Shown piece after piece: positions 36,385 to 44,901 of a stretch of 64,000 bases of DNA. Position numbers and translations under genes: made by a program. The DNA is taken from NCBI RefSeq assembly GCF_900109045.1, contig NZ_FNYL01000001.1:569386-633385 (forward strand). Reading direction: 5' to 3'. Source of the stretch: Dyadobacter sp. SG02. GTDB lineage: Bacteria; Bacteroidota; Bacteroidia; Cytophagales; Spirosomataceae. The notes below the pieces were generated by a model. That model saw only the letters and a program-made list of their open reading frames with translations. It did not search any database and was not told where the DNA came from. The stretch's first letter is position 1, and each line of letters starts with the position of its first letter.

Positions 36385-36417
36385 CAAAAATACACAATTT
36401 GGAAAAACCCGGTACAA
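36385..36417 (-). promoter_or_regulatory. Promoter of tsaE, -7 element 4 nt from the start codon
   Basis: Minus strand: TTG at 36417-36415, 22-nt spacer, TATTTTTG at 36392-36385 (full match). The predicted transcription start falls on or next to the ATG. Confidence 0.45.
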
Positions 36418-36436
36418 TTTTATGTGTCCGACTACA

Positions 36437-37723
36437 TCATACTTTCCATTCTTTCCGCATGGGCCTGCCCAGTAGCTGGCTGGCCTTTTTATCCCCTTCG
36501 AAATCTTCTTTCACCGGGTCCCATTTCAGCGAACGGCCCAAGCCGTACGCGATATTGCCGATGTTGCAAACCGACGCCGTGCGGTGGCCGGTCTCCACGT
36601 CACATATAGGTGGCTTACGAGTGCGCATCGCATTCAGAAAGTCTTTATAATGATTGGTACTGACGTAAACCCCGGCGTCGCCTGCATTAAAAACCTTGTC
36701 TTTCAATGTTTCCGGTGTGGTTTTCAATTCACCACGGGCAACAAATACCTCCCCATCGGTACCTACGAAATGGCAATGCTGCTTGCCTTCCATCTGGCGA
36801 TGGATCACCTCGACGCCATTGGCGTACTTGTACACCAAACCCTTTCCGGGCTCGGAATAAACCAGTTCCGTTGGGCCACTGGCGTCCATATTCAGTCCCC
36901 ATTGGGCAATATCGAACATATGTGCGCCCCAGTCGGTCATTCCGCCACCGCCGAATTCGACGTAATCCCGCCATTTTGGCCAGAATTTCGCGTCCATAGC
37001 GGGCGCGAGTTCGTTGTTGTAGGGTCTTTCAATGGTATTAGGTCCCATCCACAGGTCCCAGTCGAGGCCTTCGGGCTTTGTCTCAGGCTGCAAATCCCAC
37101 ACTTTCGGTGGCCCGCCTACATTGACATACACCTTCTTAATGGTCCCGATCGCGCCGCTTCGCACCAACTGCACGGCTTTCGTGAATTCGGGCGCCGAGC
37201 GTTGCATACTTCCGGTCTGGAATACACGGTTATGTTTTCTGGCCGCATTCACCATGGCACGGCCTTCCTTAACCGTCAGTGAAAGTGGCTTTTCACAGTA
37301 AATATCCTTCCCCGCCTCCGCAGCACGGACGGCCATCGCCGCATGCCAGTGATCCGGCGCGGCGATTACCACGGCATCGATATCCTTTCTCGAAAGCAAT
37401 TCCCTGAAATCCTTAATACCGGCTGCCGCCTTGTAACTACCTTCCCCCAGCTTTTCGGAGTACCATTTATTGGTAGCATTCACAAATGAGTCCTGCTTGA
37501 CCGCATACACATCCGACGCCGCGATAATGCGTGTTTCCTGGGTATCGAGGAAGCGATTGCGTAAGCCGCCGGCCTGACGCCCGCAACCGATGAAGCCTAG
37601 CGAAATCATGTCGCTCGGCGCTCTGTATCCCCGCCCGAGCACGTGCCGCGGCACAATCATGAAGGTAGAAACAACAGCACCAGCTTTCAGGAAGTCGCGG
37701 CGGTTCAGGCGTTCGGTATTCAT
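36437..37723 (-). CDS. Tat-exported Gfo/Idh/MocA family oxidoreductase
   Basis: 428 residues from the ATG at 37723, which starts a Tat-type signal (MNTERLNRRDFLKAGAVVST); the upstream in-frame region lacks signal features. The Rossmann fold begins MISLGFIGCGRQAGG; the catalytic lysine motif EKPLSLTVKEG lies near residue 150, and the C-terminal domain has WRDYVEFGGGGMTDWGAH and MFDIAQWGL, typical of the periplasmic Bacteroidota branch. It should oxidise or reduce a sugar with a tightly held NAD(P). It is transcribed away from the lyase operon at 37838, so joint regulation is likely. Confidence 0.88.
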   Translation of the reverse strand: MNTERLNRRDFLKAGAVVSTFMIVPRHVLGRGYRAPSDMISLGFIGCGRQAGGLRNRFLDTQETRIIAASDVYAVKQDSFVNATNKWYSEKLGEGSYKAAAGIKDFRELLSRKDIDAVVIAAPDHWHAAMAVRAAEAGKDIYCEKPLSLTVKEGRAMVNAARKHNRVFQTGSMQRSAPEFTKAVQLVRSGAIGTIKKVYVNVGGPPKVWDLQPETKPEGLDWDLWMGPNTIERPYNNELAPAMDAKFWPKWRDYVEFGGGGMTDWGAHMFDIAQWGLNMDASGPTELVYSEPGKGLVYKYANGVEVIHRQMEGKQHCHFVGTDGEVFVARGELKTTPETLKDKVFNAGDAGVYVSTNHYKDFLNAMRTRKPPICDVETGHRTASVCNIGNIAYGLGRSLKWDPVKEDFEGDKKASQLLGRPMRKEWKV

Positions 37724-37837
37724 ATTTTTTGAGGAATTTGTACTAATTGAATTTAAATTAAAGGCCGAAGTCAGTGATTCTACTGGATATCGGAGTCTTA
37801 TATTCAATTACATTCAACTTCCTAAACCACAGCCATT

Positions 37838-39787
37838 ATGATCAGACAACTACTGGGGTTTGCCCTGGCGATCACGTTGTCCGGGGGCGCCCAGCCTGCC
37901 GGAGCGCAAGTGACTCAGCGTAACATTCTAGCTCAGAAGTATACGCAAAGCGCATTTAGTGAGGCCCTCATTCCGCTTGATAAATGGGCACCTTACCCCA
38001 AAACGCCCGGGGAATGGCATAGCAAAACCGACCCGGCCGAACTCGCAAAAATCGTCAAAGCTGGCGAAGAAGCACTGGAAAAGCCTGTTCCAATGGTTAC
38101 CGCAAGCCTTTTGCTCGATTTCACCCGCAGCGGCGACCGCGAACGGCACGCGGCGGCATCGTTCGGGCGGAGAAATCAGTTGATGAACCTCGTGCTTGCC
38201 GAAGCCGTGGAAGGCAAAGACCGGTTTATGGAGGCTATTCTGAACTCGGTATGGGCCATTTGCGAAGAGACTTACTGGGGTGTCCCCGCGCATTTGAGTG
38301 TGCAAAAAGCTAAAAACGGCCTGCCGGATGTACAGGACCCGACCGTAGACCTTTTCGGCGCTGAAACCGCTGGCGTATTAGCACTCACCGATTATTTCCT
38401 GGGCGCGAAACTGGATAAAATGTCCCCGCTCATCAGGCCGCGCATTTATTTTGAAACCAATAAAAAGATATTCGAACCACTGAAAGACGCCAAACGCTAC
38501 ACATGGCTGAGTACGACCAATCCGGTCAACAACTGGAACCCGTGGATTGTCTCTAACCTGCTCATCGCCGATCTTTTACTCGAAAAGGACACCCAAAAAC
38601 GCAGCGAAAATGCCTATCAGTACATGGTGTTCCTCGACCGGTATTTCAACAGTCTCGGCGACGACGGCGGTTGCGACGAAGGCCCGAGCTACTGGTTCGC
38701 CGCGGGAGCCAGCGCATACGACGCCCTCGCAATCCTGGAAAGTGCTACAAAAGGGAAAGTCAATATTTACGACAATGAGCTGATCCGCAAAATGGCCGCT
38801 TATGTCTACAAAGTGCATATCGCCAACGACTATTTCGTCAACTTCGCCGACGCCGACCCGAAACTGAAACCAGACGGGTTAATGCTTTACCGTTTCGGAA
38901 AAGCTGTCAACGACCCCGAACTGACTGCCCTCGGAGAATGGGCTTACTGCCAGTTTGGTGCGGTAACCGGCGGCAACGGCTATCAGCGTCCGAGAAAAGT
39001 CTGGAACCTGCTTACTACTTCCGAGTTGAAGCAGGATCAGTCCAAAACTTACAAGCAAGTAGCGCAATCGTGGCTTTCGGACATTGAAGTACTCACCGCC
39101 CGCTCCGACAACGGCCTGTACCTCGCCACCCACGCCGGACACAATGCGGAAAGTCACAACCATAATGACGTCGGCGATTTCATTGTGTATGCCGATGGCG
39201 AGCCGGTGATCGTCGATGCCGGGCGCGGCAATTATACCGCACGAACGTTTTCATCGAAAAGATATGAGCTCTGGTTCACGCAATCGAAATACCATAACCT
39301 GCCGATTATCAACGGGATCGGACAGCCCGCCGGAAAGCAGTTCAATGCGCGAAATGTAAAAAGCAATATCTCCGAAAAGGAAGTTTCATTGGCCATGGAC
39401 ATCGCGCCCGCCTACCCGCAGGAGGCCGGCATACAAAACTGGAACCGGCTGGTAAAGCTCAATCGCAGCAAGAATGCGGTGGAAATCTCCGACGATTACG
39501 CCTTGAAACAGAAGCCCGACTCGTTGCAGCAAATATTCATGACCGTCTGCCAAGTCGACACCGGCACGCCGGGGAAAATTATCCTGACGACTTCTGGTAA
39601 AAAAACCGTTTCGCTCTCTTATGACCCCAAGAGCTGGACAGTTTCCACGGAGTTGCCTTCCACCGAAGGCATGGAATACAACAGTTTCAAAACCAAATGG
39701 GATGGCGCGCCGGTTACCCGCATTATTCTCACCAGCAAGGCATTGAAACCCAAAGGCAAACACAGTTTCATCATCACCAAATCCTGA
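37838..39787 (+). CDS. Heparinase II/III family polysaccharide lyase
   Basis: 649 residues with a signal peptide (MIRQLLGFALAITLSGG, ending near AGAQ at 23). The first 350 residues form an alpha/alpha toroid (WLSTTNPVNNWNPWIVSNLL and GDDGGCDEGPSYWF carry Asn, Glu and Tyr of the type used in catalysis). The C-terminal half is the heparinase II/III-like beta-sandwich with SHNHNDVGDFIVYADGEPVI, whose His residues bind the metal and substrate. It should cleave uronate-containing polysaccharide by beta-elimination in the periplasm; the actual glycan is unknown. First gene of an operon with the epimerase 9 nt downstream. Confidence 0.85.
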   Translation: MIRQLLGFALAITLSGGAQPAGAQVTQRNILAQKYTQSAFSEALIPLDKWAPYPKTPGEWHSKTDPAELAKIVKAGEEALEKPVPMVTASLLLDFTRSGDRERHAAASFGRRNQLMNLVLAEAVEGKDRFMEAILNSVWAICEETYWGVPAHLSVQKAKNGLPDVQDPTVDLFGAETAGVLALTDYFLGAKLDKMSPLIRPRIYFETNKKIFEPLKDAKRYTWLSTTNPVNNWNPWIVSNLLIADLLLEKDTQKRSENAYQYMVFLDRYFNSLGDDGGCDEGPSYWFAAGASAYDALAILESATKGKVNIYDNELIRKMAAYVYKVHIANDYFVNFADADPKLKPDGLMLYRFGKAVNDPELTALGEWAYCQFGAVTGGNGYQRPRKVWNLLTTSELKQDQSKTYKQVAQSWLSDIEVLTARSDNGLYLATHAGHNAESHNHNDVGDFIVYADGEPVIVDAGRGNYTARTFSSKRYELWFTQSKYHNLPIINGIGQPAGKQFNARNVKSNISEKEVSLAMDIAPAYPQEAGIQNWNRLVKLNRSKNAVEISDDYALKQKPDSLQQIFMTVCQVDTGTPGKIILTTSGKKTVSLSYDPKSWTVSTELPSTEGMEYNSFKTKWDGAPVTRIILTSKALKPKGKHSFIITKS

Positions 39788-39796
39788 ACAGGCCTC

Positions 39797-40747
39797 ATGA
39801 ACTTATCCCGCAGAGATTTCCTCATTAACAGCGCCCTCGCCGGCAGCATTATCCCTTCGCTGGCACAAGAATCGTTCGCTAGCCCGGTCAACAGCGCACC
39901 AGGCGATCTGAAAGTCAATATTTTTTCCAAACACCTGCAATTCCTGAACTATCAGGATATGGCGGAGGTGGCCAAAGAGCTCGGTTTCGACGGTATCGAC
40001 CTTACCGTGCGACCCAAGGGCCATGTTTTACCCGAAAAAGTAGAAACGGACCTTCCGCTGGCCGTGGAAGCGATGAAAAAGGTAGGACTGGCGCCGCAAA
40101 TGTTCTGTACAGCCGTTGAAGACGCCGCCAATCCTGTTGACAAAAAACTGCTTGAAACAGCGGCTAAGCTGGGTTTCAAGTATTACCGCATGAATTGGTA
40201 CAAATACAATGAGCAAAAAGCGATTCCCGAACAACTCGGCGAATTCAGTACTAAAATGGCTGGTTTGAGCCAGCTGAATGACAAACTGGGCATTCACGGC
40301 TGCTACCAGAACCATTCGGGCAGAATGGTGGGCGCGTCGATGTTCGAAATCTGGCAAATCCTTCAAAAAGCCAACCCGAAAACAATGGGCGCGCAATACG
40401 ACATCCGCCACGCCACCGTCGAAGGTGGCCTTTCGTGGCAAACCGGCTTCAACCTGATCCGTCCGCATATCAAGACGATCGTGATCAAGGATTTTTATTG
40501 GGATAAAAACAGCAGCGGTAAATGGGCCGTGAAAAGCGTGCCGCTCGGCGAAGGAATGGTGGATTTCAAAACCTATTTCAAGCTGCTGAAAGACCTGAAA
40601 GTGGATGTACCGATCTGCCTCCACCTCGAATATCCGCTGGGCGGGGCCGATCAGGGGGCATTTCAGATTACTGTGGATAAAAAAGTGGTTTTCGATGCGA
40701 TGAAGCGGGATTTACAAAAGCTGAAAGAACTCTGGGCAGCCGCTTAA
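39797..40747 (+). CDS. Tat-exported sugar phosphate isomerase/epimerase-like TIM barrel
   Basis: 316 residues. The N-terminus MNLSRRDFLINSALAGSIIP is a Tat-type signal. The rest is one xylose-isomerase-like TIM barrel: LGFDGIDLTVRPKGHVLPE early, CYQNHSGRMVGASMFE in the middle, and QYDIRHATVEGG and LHLEYPLGG supplying the metal-binding Asp, His and Glu. In Bacteroidota such exported barrels act on sugars, not sugar phosphates. Start 9 nt after the lyase stop and 13 nt before the quinoprotein start point to one operon. Confidence 0.85.
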   Translation: MNLSRRDFLINSALAGSIIPSLAQESFASPVNSAPGDLKVNIFSKHLQFLNYQDMAEVAKELGFDGIDLTVRPKGHVLPEKVETDLPLAVEAMKKVGLAPQMFCTAVEDAANPVDKKLLETAAKLGFKYYRMNWYKYNEQKAIPEQLGEFSTKMAGLSQLNDKLGIHGCYQNHSGRMVGASMFEIWQILQKANPKTMGAQYDIRHATVEGGLSWQTGFNLIRPHIKTIVIKDFYWDKNSSGKWAVKSVPLGEGMVDFKTYFKLLKDLKVDVPICLHLEYPLGGADQGAFQITVDKKVVFDAMKRDLQKLKELWAAA

Positions 40748-40760
40748 CAACCCGTACCCC

Positions 40761-42857
40761 ATGAAACTAACGCCTATCCTCCTGCCGGCCTCGTTGGCCG
40801 CATTGTGCGGTTTTGTGATCAGCACGGATTCCACGGACCAGAACTGGCCGGAATACAATGGCAACGGCGCGCGCAGCCATTACTCCGCGCTGAACCAGAT
40901 CACAAAGGATAATGTAACGCAGCTCAAAGTCGCATGGACGTACGCGTCCGGCGGTGCGGATACTGCGCGTAACCGCACGCAAATGCAATGCAACCCGATC
41001 GTGATCGACGGTATTCTGTACGGCGTGTCGGCAGGAACACAGGCATTTGCATTGAATGCGGCCACGGGACAGCAACTCTGGAAAACCAATATGACCGATA
41101 ACGGCGGTACCACGAGCCGCGGCGTTACCTGGTGGTCGGACGGCAAAGAGAAACGCATCTTTTTCGGGGCCGGGAAATGGATTTATGCATTGAATGCTGC
41201 CGACGGCTCATTGATACCAACATTTGGGGAAAACGGGCGTATTAATCTGAAAACCGGCCTCGAACGCCCCGGCGCGGATGACTACATTACTCCGAATACA
41301 CCCAACACTATTTACAAAAACCTGTTGATCACCGGTGCGCGCGTCAACGAAAGCGAAACCGCCCTTCTCGGGGACGTGCGTGCGTATGATGTGCGTACGG
41401 GAAGGCTCGTCTGGACGTTCCGTACCATTCCGGCTAAGGGCGAATTCGGAGCGAAAACCTGGCCTGCCAATGCGCGGGAGCATTTCGGCGGCGCCAACGC
41501 GTGGGCCGGTATGGCTGTCGACCGCGAGCGCGGCATTGTTTACATTCCCACCGGCTCGGCTGCTTATGATTTTTATGGTGGTAACCGGCCCGGTAACAAC
41601 CTTTTTGCCAACTGCCTCATCGCTCTCGACGCCGCCACAGGCAAGCGCCTCTGGCATTACCAGCTCGTGCACCACGATATCTGGGACCGCGACCCGCCGT
41701 GTCCGCCCAACCTCGTGACCGTCACGCACAAGGGTAAGCGCGTGGACGCCGTCGTGCAGGTAACCAAACAAGGTTACGTATTCGTACTCGACCGCGTTAA
41801 CGGCAAACCGTTGTTCCCGATCAAGGAAACCGCATTTAATTTTCCTGGGATTGAAGGCGAGAAAGTAAGCGCTACGCAGCCTATTCCTACATTACCAGTC
41901 CCATTTACACGCCAGACGTTCAATGCAGGTGATTTCAATGCATTCGTAGCCGACCGGGATTCGCTCGCAGACCTGCTTTCCAAAGCGAAAACCGGCAGCG
42001 CCTACATTCCGATCACTTCCAGCATGACCATCTTCTATCCGGGTACCGACGGCGGCGCACAATGGGGCGGCGCGGCAACCGACCCAAGTGGCGTCATATA
42101 CGTACCAGCCAAAGAAATACCTGTTTATACTTCACTCATTAAAAAAGAAATCCCTAAAAACGCCGCCAGCGTCACCGGCGCACAATTGTATCAAATAAAC
42201 TGCGCCGCCTGCCACGGGACCGACAAAATGGGCAACCACGACGGCTCCTACCCTTCGCTCGCTAACCTCGAAAAACGCCTGAAACCTGCACAAATAGAGG
42301 CTGTATTGCAGAATGGGCGCGGTATGATGCCTTCATTTACGCACATTTCAGAGGCCGAGCGAAAGTCGATTATCGCGTATCTAACCAATCAGGAAAAACA
42401 GGAAAGCATTACAATCGATTCAAAAACTCAGGTGCCCTACCAGCACACCGGATACAACCGCTGGTACGACCGAAACGGCTACCCGGTAAGTCAGCCGCCC
42501 TGGGGCACGTTGACTGCCGTTGATTTGAATACAGGCCAAAGAAAATGGCAGGTACCCCTGGGCGAATACAAGGAGCTAACCGCCAAAGGCATCCCGCCCA
42601 CCGGTACCGATAACTACGGCGGCCCGCTCGTCACCGCAAGCGGCCTGATATTCATCGCCGGCAGCCGCGACGAGCAGTTCCGGGCATTTGACAAGGAGTC
42701 CGGTAAGATTTTGTGGCAGGCTGCATTGCCGGCCGCGGGTTACGCCTCCGCAAGCACCTATTCGGTGAATGGCAGGCAATATGTCGTCATAGCCTGTGGC
42801 GGAGGGAAGTTGAATACGAAGTCTGGGGATCGGTATGTGGCGTTTGCATTGCCTTGA
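40761..42857 (+). CDS. PQQ-dependent dehydrogenase with inserted cytochrome c domain
   Basis: 698 residues with a signal segment (MKLTPILLPASLAALCGFVI). The eight-bladed quinoprotein propeller begins NWPEYNGNGARSHYSALNQI and shows repeated blade motifs of the AxDAxTGKxxW type (ALDAATGKRLWHYQLV, AVDLNTGQRKWQVPLG, FDKESGKILWQAALP). A class I cytochrome c domain is inserted before the last blades: CAACH at 481-485 and a Met ligand in GRGMMPSF. It should oxidise an alcohol or sugar in the periplasm and pass electrons through haem to the respiratory chain. Third gene of the lyase operon. PQQ synthesis genes are not in the window. Confidence 0.9.
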   Translation: MKLTPILLPASLAALCGFVISTDSTDQNWPEYNGNGARSHYSALNQITKDNVTQLKVAWTYASGGADTARNRTQMQCNPIVIDGILYGVSAGTQAFALNAATGQQLWKTNMTDNGGTTSRGVTWWSDGKEKRIFFGAGKWIYALNAADGSLIPTFGENGRINLKTGLERPGADDYITPNTPNTIYKNLLITGARVNESETALLGDVRAYDVRTGRLVWTFRTIPAKGEFGAKTWPANAREHFGGANAWAGMAVDRERGIVYIPTGSAAYDFYGGNRPGNNLFANCLIALDAATGKRLWHYQLVHHDIWDRDPPCPPNLVTVTHKGKRVDAVVQVTKQGYVFVLDRVNGKPLFPIKETAFNFPGIEGEKVSATQPIPTLPVPFTRQTFNAGDFNAFVADRDSLADLLSKAKTGSAYIPITSSMTIFYPGTDGGAQWGGAATDPSGVIYVPAKEIPVYTSLIKKEIPKNAASVTGAQLYQINCAACHGTDKMGNHDGSYPSLANLEKRLKPAQIEAVLQNGRGMMPSFTHISEAERKSIIAYLTNQEKQESITIDSKTQVPYQHTGYNRWYDRNGYPVSQPPWGTLTAVDLNTGQRKWQVPLGEYKELTAKGIPPTGTDNYGGPLVTASGLIFIAGSRDEQFRAFDKESGKILWQAALPAAGYASASTYSVNGRQYVVIACGGGKLNTKSGDRYVAFALP

Positions 42858-42975
42858 TGCGATTCCGGAAAATCTCCATTTTCTTCTCCCCGGTTGTCAT
42901 GGCAAATGGCATTGATGCCAGTCAAATGTATGTCATCAAATCTCCAATCAATCCTAAACATCCTGCACGGGTTCC

Positions 42976-43005
42976 TTGTCCAGTTTTCGGGGAAGGTTAC
43001 CTTTG
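42976..43005 (+). promoter_or_regulatory. Promoter of the cytosolic Gfo/Idh gene
   Basis: TTG at 42976-42978, exactly 19-nt spacer, TACCTTTG at 42998-43005: a complete match to the Bacteroidota vegetative promoter. The leader would be about 16 nt, which fixes the start codon at 43028. Confidence 0.75.
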
Positions 43006-43027
43006 TGACAAAGCAAAATTTAAAACT

Positions 43028-44062
43028 ATGCCTTCAAAAATTCTCAATGTCGGTTTAATCGGTTTCGGTTTGTCGGGGCGGTATTTTCACTCGCCGTTCC
43101 TGAGTACCAATCCCAATTTCAAAATCAAAACGGTGGTCGAAAGGACCAAAAACGAGGCGCAGGAATTTGATCCCACGATCGGCAATGCGCGGTCGGTGGA
43201 GGAGTTGCTCAGCGACGAGGAAATCGACCTGGTTTTCATATGTACGCCCAACGACACACATTTCGAATATGCGATGGACGCCCTTCAAAACGGCAAGCAC
43301 GTTGTGATCGAAAAGCCTTTTTCGGCTACGGAAGACGAAGCCCGCCAACTTGTGAAAGTAGCCAAAGAAAAAGGTCTGATATTGACCGCATACCAGAACC
43401 GCCGCTGGGATTCCGACTTCCTGACCATTCAAAAACTACTTGGCGAAGGCAAACTGGGTGATGTTATCGAATACGAATGCCGCTACGACCGCTACCGTGA
43501 GGCTGTTGCCGGGTCCTGGAAAGAACGAGCCGTACCTGTGGGCGGTAATGTTTACAACCTGGGCCCCCACTTGATCGACCAGGCCCTGGTACTGTTCGGC
43601 GAGCCGCAAACGGTTACCGCGGATATTCGCATCGTCCGCCCGAACAGCGAAATCGACGACTATTTCGATATTCGCCTGGGATATGCCGATAAATCGGTGA
43701 TCGTGAAATCGAGCCTGATGGTGTATGAAAACCATTTGCGCTACGTATTGCACGGCACGAAAGGCTCATTTATCAAAGGAGGCCTGGATCCCCAGGAAGA
43801 AACTTTACGCAAAAATGTGCTACCTACCGAAAAACCGTGGGGCGTAGAACCGGAAGATCGCTGGGGCAAATTATACAGCGAAGCATTCTCAGGCATTGTG
43901 AAAAGCGAAGCGGGTGATTATGCGCCGTTCTACCAAAACGTCTACGACGCGATCGTGCATGGCGCGGAGCTGGCCGTAAAGCCGGAAGAGGTTTTACGCA
44001 CGTGCCGCGTAATCGACCTGGCATTCCAAAGCAGCAACGAGAAGAAAGTATTGGCTTATTAA
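43028..44062 (+). CDS. Cytosolic Gfo/Idh/MocA family oxidoreductase
   Basis: 344 residues from the ATG at 43028, fixed by the promoter just upstream; the frame is open further left but that part overlaps the quinoprotein gene. The Rossmann fold begins ILNVGLIGFGLSGRYFHSPF, the catalytic Lys lies in VIEKPFSATEDEA, and AYQNRRWDSDFLTI with YNLGPHLIDQAL are typical of the YdgJ-like branch. No signal peptide, so it acts in the cytosol, unlike the Tat-type relative at 36437. It likely oxidises an inositol-like or keto sugar with NAD(P). Ends at a strong terminator. Confidence 0.88.
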   Translation: MPSKILNVGLIGFGLSGRYFHSPFLSTNPNFKIKTVVERTKNEAQEFDPTIGNARSVEELLSDEEIDLVFICTPNDTHFEYAMDALQNGKHVVIEKPFSATEDEARQLVKVAKEKGLILTAYQNRRWDSDFLTIQKLLGEGKLGDVIEYECRYDRYREAVAGSWKERAVPVGGNVYNLGPHLIDQALVLFGEPQTVTADIRIVRPNSEIDDYFDIRLGYADKSVIVKSSLMVYENHLRYVLHGTKGSFIKGGLDPQEETLRKNVLPTEKPWGVEPEDRWGKLYSEAFSGIVKSEAGDYAPFYQNVYDAIVHGAELAVKPEEVLRTCRVIDLAFQSSNEKKVLAY

Positions 44063-44081
44063 ACAGCCATTTTGAAATAGC

Positions 44082-44116
44082 AAAAGGCAGTCGGGAAGAT
44101 CCCGACTGCCTTTTTT
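44082..44116 (+). terminator. Bidirectional terminator after the Gfo/Idh gene
   Basis: A perfect 15-bp stem AAAAGGCAGTCGGGA and its complement, loop AGA, then T6. Serves the plus-strand Gfo/Idh gene and the convergent small secreted-protein gene. Confidence 0.9.
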
Positions 44117-44137
44117 AGTGCCCGATTGAGGCTTAAA

Positions 44138-44503
44138 TTATTTGATAACCGCTGTTACCTGACGTTTTGTTTCAGTCGAGATCGCAAATGGCTTTGTAGA
44201 AATTTCGCTGCCATTGTTGATGATGAAGCTGTAATTTCCGTCTGCCAGGTTCGACAAGTCGAAGATCTTAGTGTAGGTTTCAGACTTAGGGATCGATGTG
44301 CTGTAAACGATTGTTCCTGTGTAGTCTTTAATAACCAGTGAAGATCTTTCTTTTACATTTTCAAGAGACAATTTGAATTTCAATTCTGCACCTGAAACCA
44401 GCTCGATAGAAGCGTTGTTTTCTTTTACTTTGTCAGCAGCGATTGAAAGATTTGCAGTTGATACTCCCACCAAAACTGCGATAGCCAAGATAGTCTTTTT
44501 CAT
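44138..44503 (-). CDS. Small secreted beta-rich protein (DUF3244-like)
   Basis: 121 residues from the ATG at 44503, chosen because it begins a signal peptide (MKKTILAIAVLVGVSTANLS) and because the predicted transcription start near 44622 excludes the longer frame. The mature 98 residues look like one beta-sandwich: FKLSLENVKERSSLVIKDY, then YSTSIPKSETYTKIFDLSNL and ADGNYSFIINNGS. This is the pattern of Bacteroidota DUF3244-like and sorting-domain-like modules, but the protein is too small to carry a separate cargo. Role unknown. Confidence 0.7.
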   Translation of the reverse strand: MKKTILAIAVLVGVSTANLSIAADKVKENNASIELVSGAELKFKLSLENVKERSSLVIKDYTGTIVYSTSIPKSETYTKIFDLSNLADGNYSFIINNGSEISTKPFAISTETKRQVTAVIK

Positions 44504-44543
44504 TTTATTCTTAATGTTTAAGGTCTGAATCAATGTTACCAAT

Positions 44544-44774
44544 TGTACTTTTCGGACATTTAACCGATCAAGTTCTCTGAGCAGCTTTGCGTTTCCGTCT
44601 TTTGCTCTTTGGACAATACAAAGATACCCAACATTGTGATTAAAAGTCAATAAGGCCGATTTAGACGAGTCAAAGTTCTTTTTTCAATGATATGTAAATA
44701 TTGAAATAATCCTATGATTATAGGAAAAGTACAGCAAGTCGTTTGAAATTTGCCAGTTCCATTAGAAAAGTACA
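44544..44774. repeat. Three copies of GAAAAGTACA in a divergent intergenic region
   Basis: Exact 10-bp copies at 44724-44733 and 44765-44774 (plus strand) and an inverted copy at 44544-44553. They flank the predicted -7 element of the small secreted-protein gene and lie upstream of the ECF sigma gene. A palindrome TCCTAT-GATT-ATAGGA at 44710-44725 touches the first plus-strand copy. Confidence 0.5.
44629..44636 (-). promoter_or_regulatory. Predicted -7 element for the small secreted-protein gene
   Basis: TATCTTTG on the minus strand, full match to TAnnTTTG. Leader about 119 nt. No -33 TTG at standard spacing. Confidence 0.4.
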
Positions 44775-44901
44775 AATTAAATATTTTGCACTATTTTAAT
44801 ATATTTAAATAGTATACTCAGTTAGTGGGTTTTGCCGCGAAGAACTCTGCCGCTGCGGCGGGCCGTGAATGAGCACGAAGCCATTGAATTCGTGACGCTT
44901 T

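Larger units (their letters stand above)
44504..44901. other. Regulatory region between the secreted-protein gene and the ECF sigma gene
   Basis: 398 bp between divergent genes. It holds the -7 element at 44629, the three GAAAAGTACA copies, an AT-rich stretch at about 44770-44820 and a GC-rich hairpin-like segment at 44842-44862 (CTGCCGCTGCGGCGGGCC). No clear promoter for the sigma gene was found. Confidence 0.45.

Noticed and set aside
42713..43027. N-terminal extension of the cytosolic Gfo/Idh gene into the quinoprotein gene
   Set aside because: A complete promoter at 42976-43005 lies inside the extension, and the Rossmann fold starts right after the ATG at 43028.
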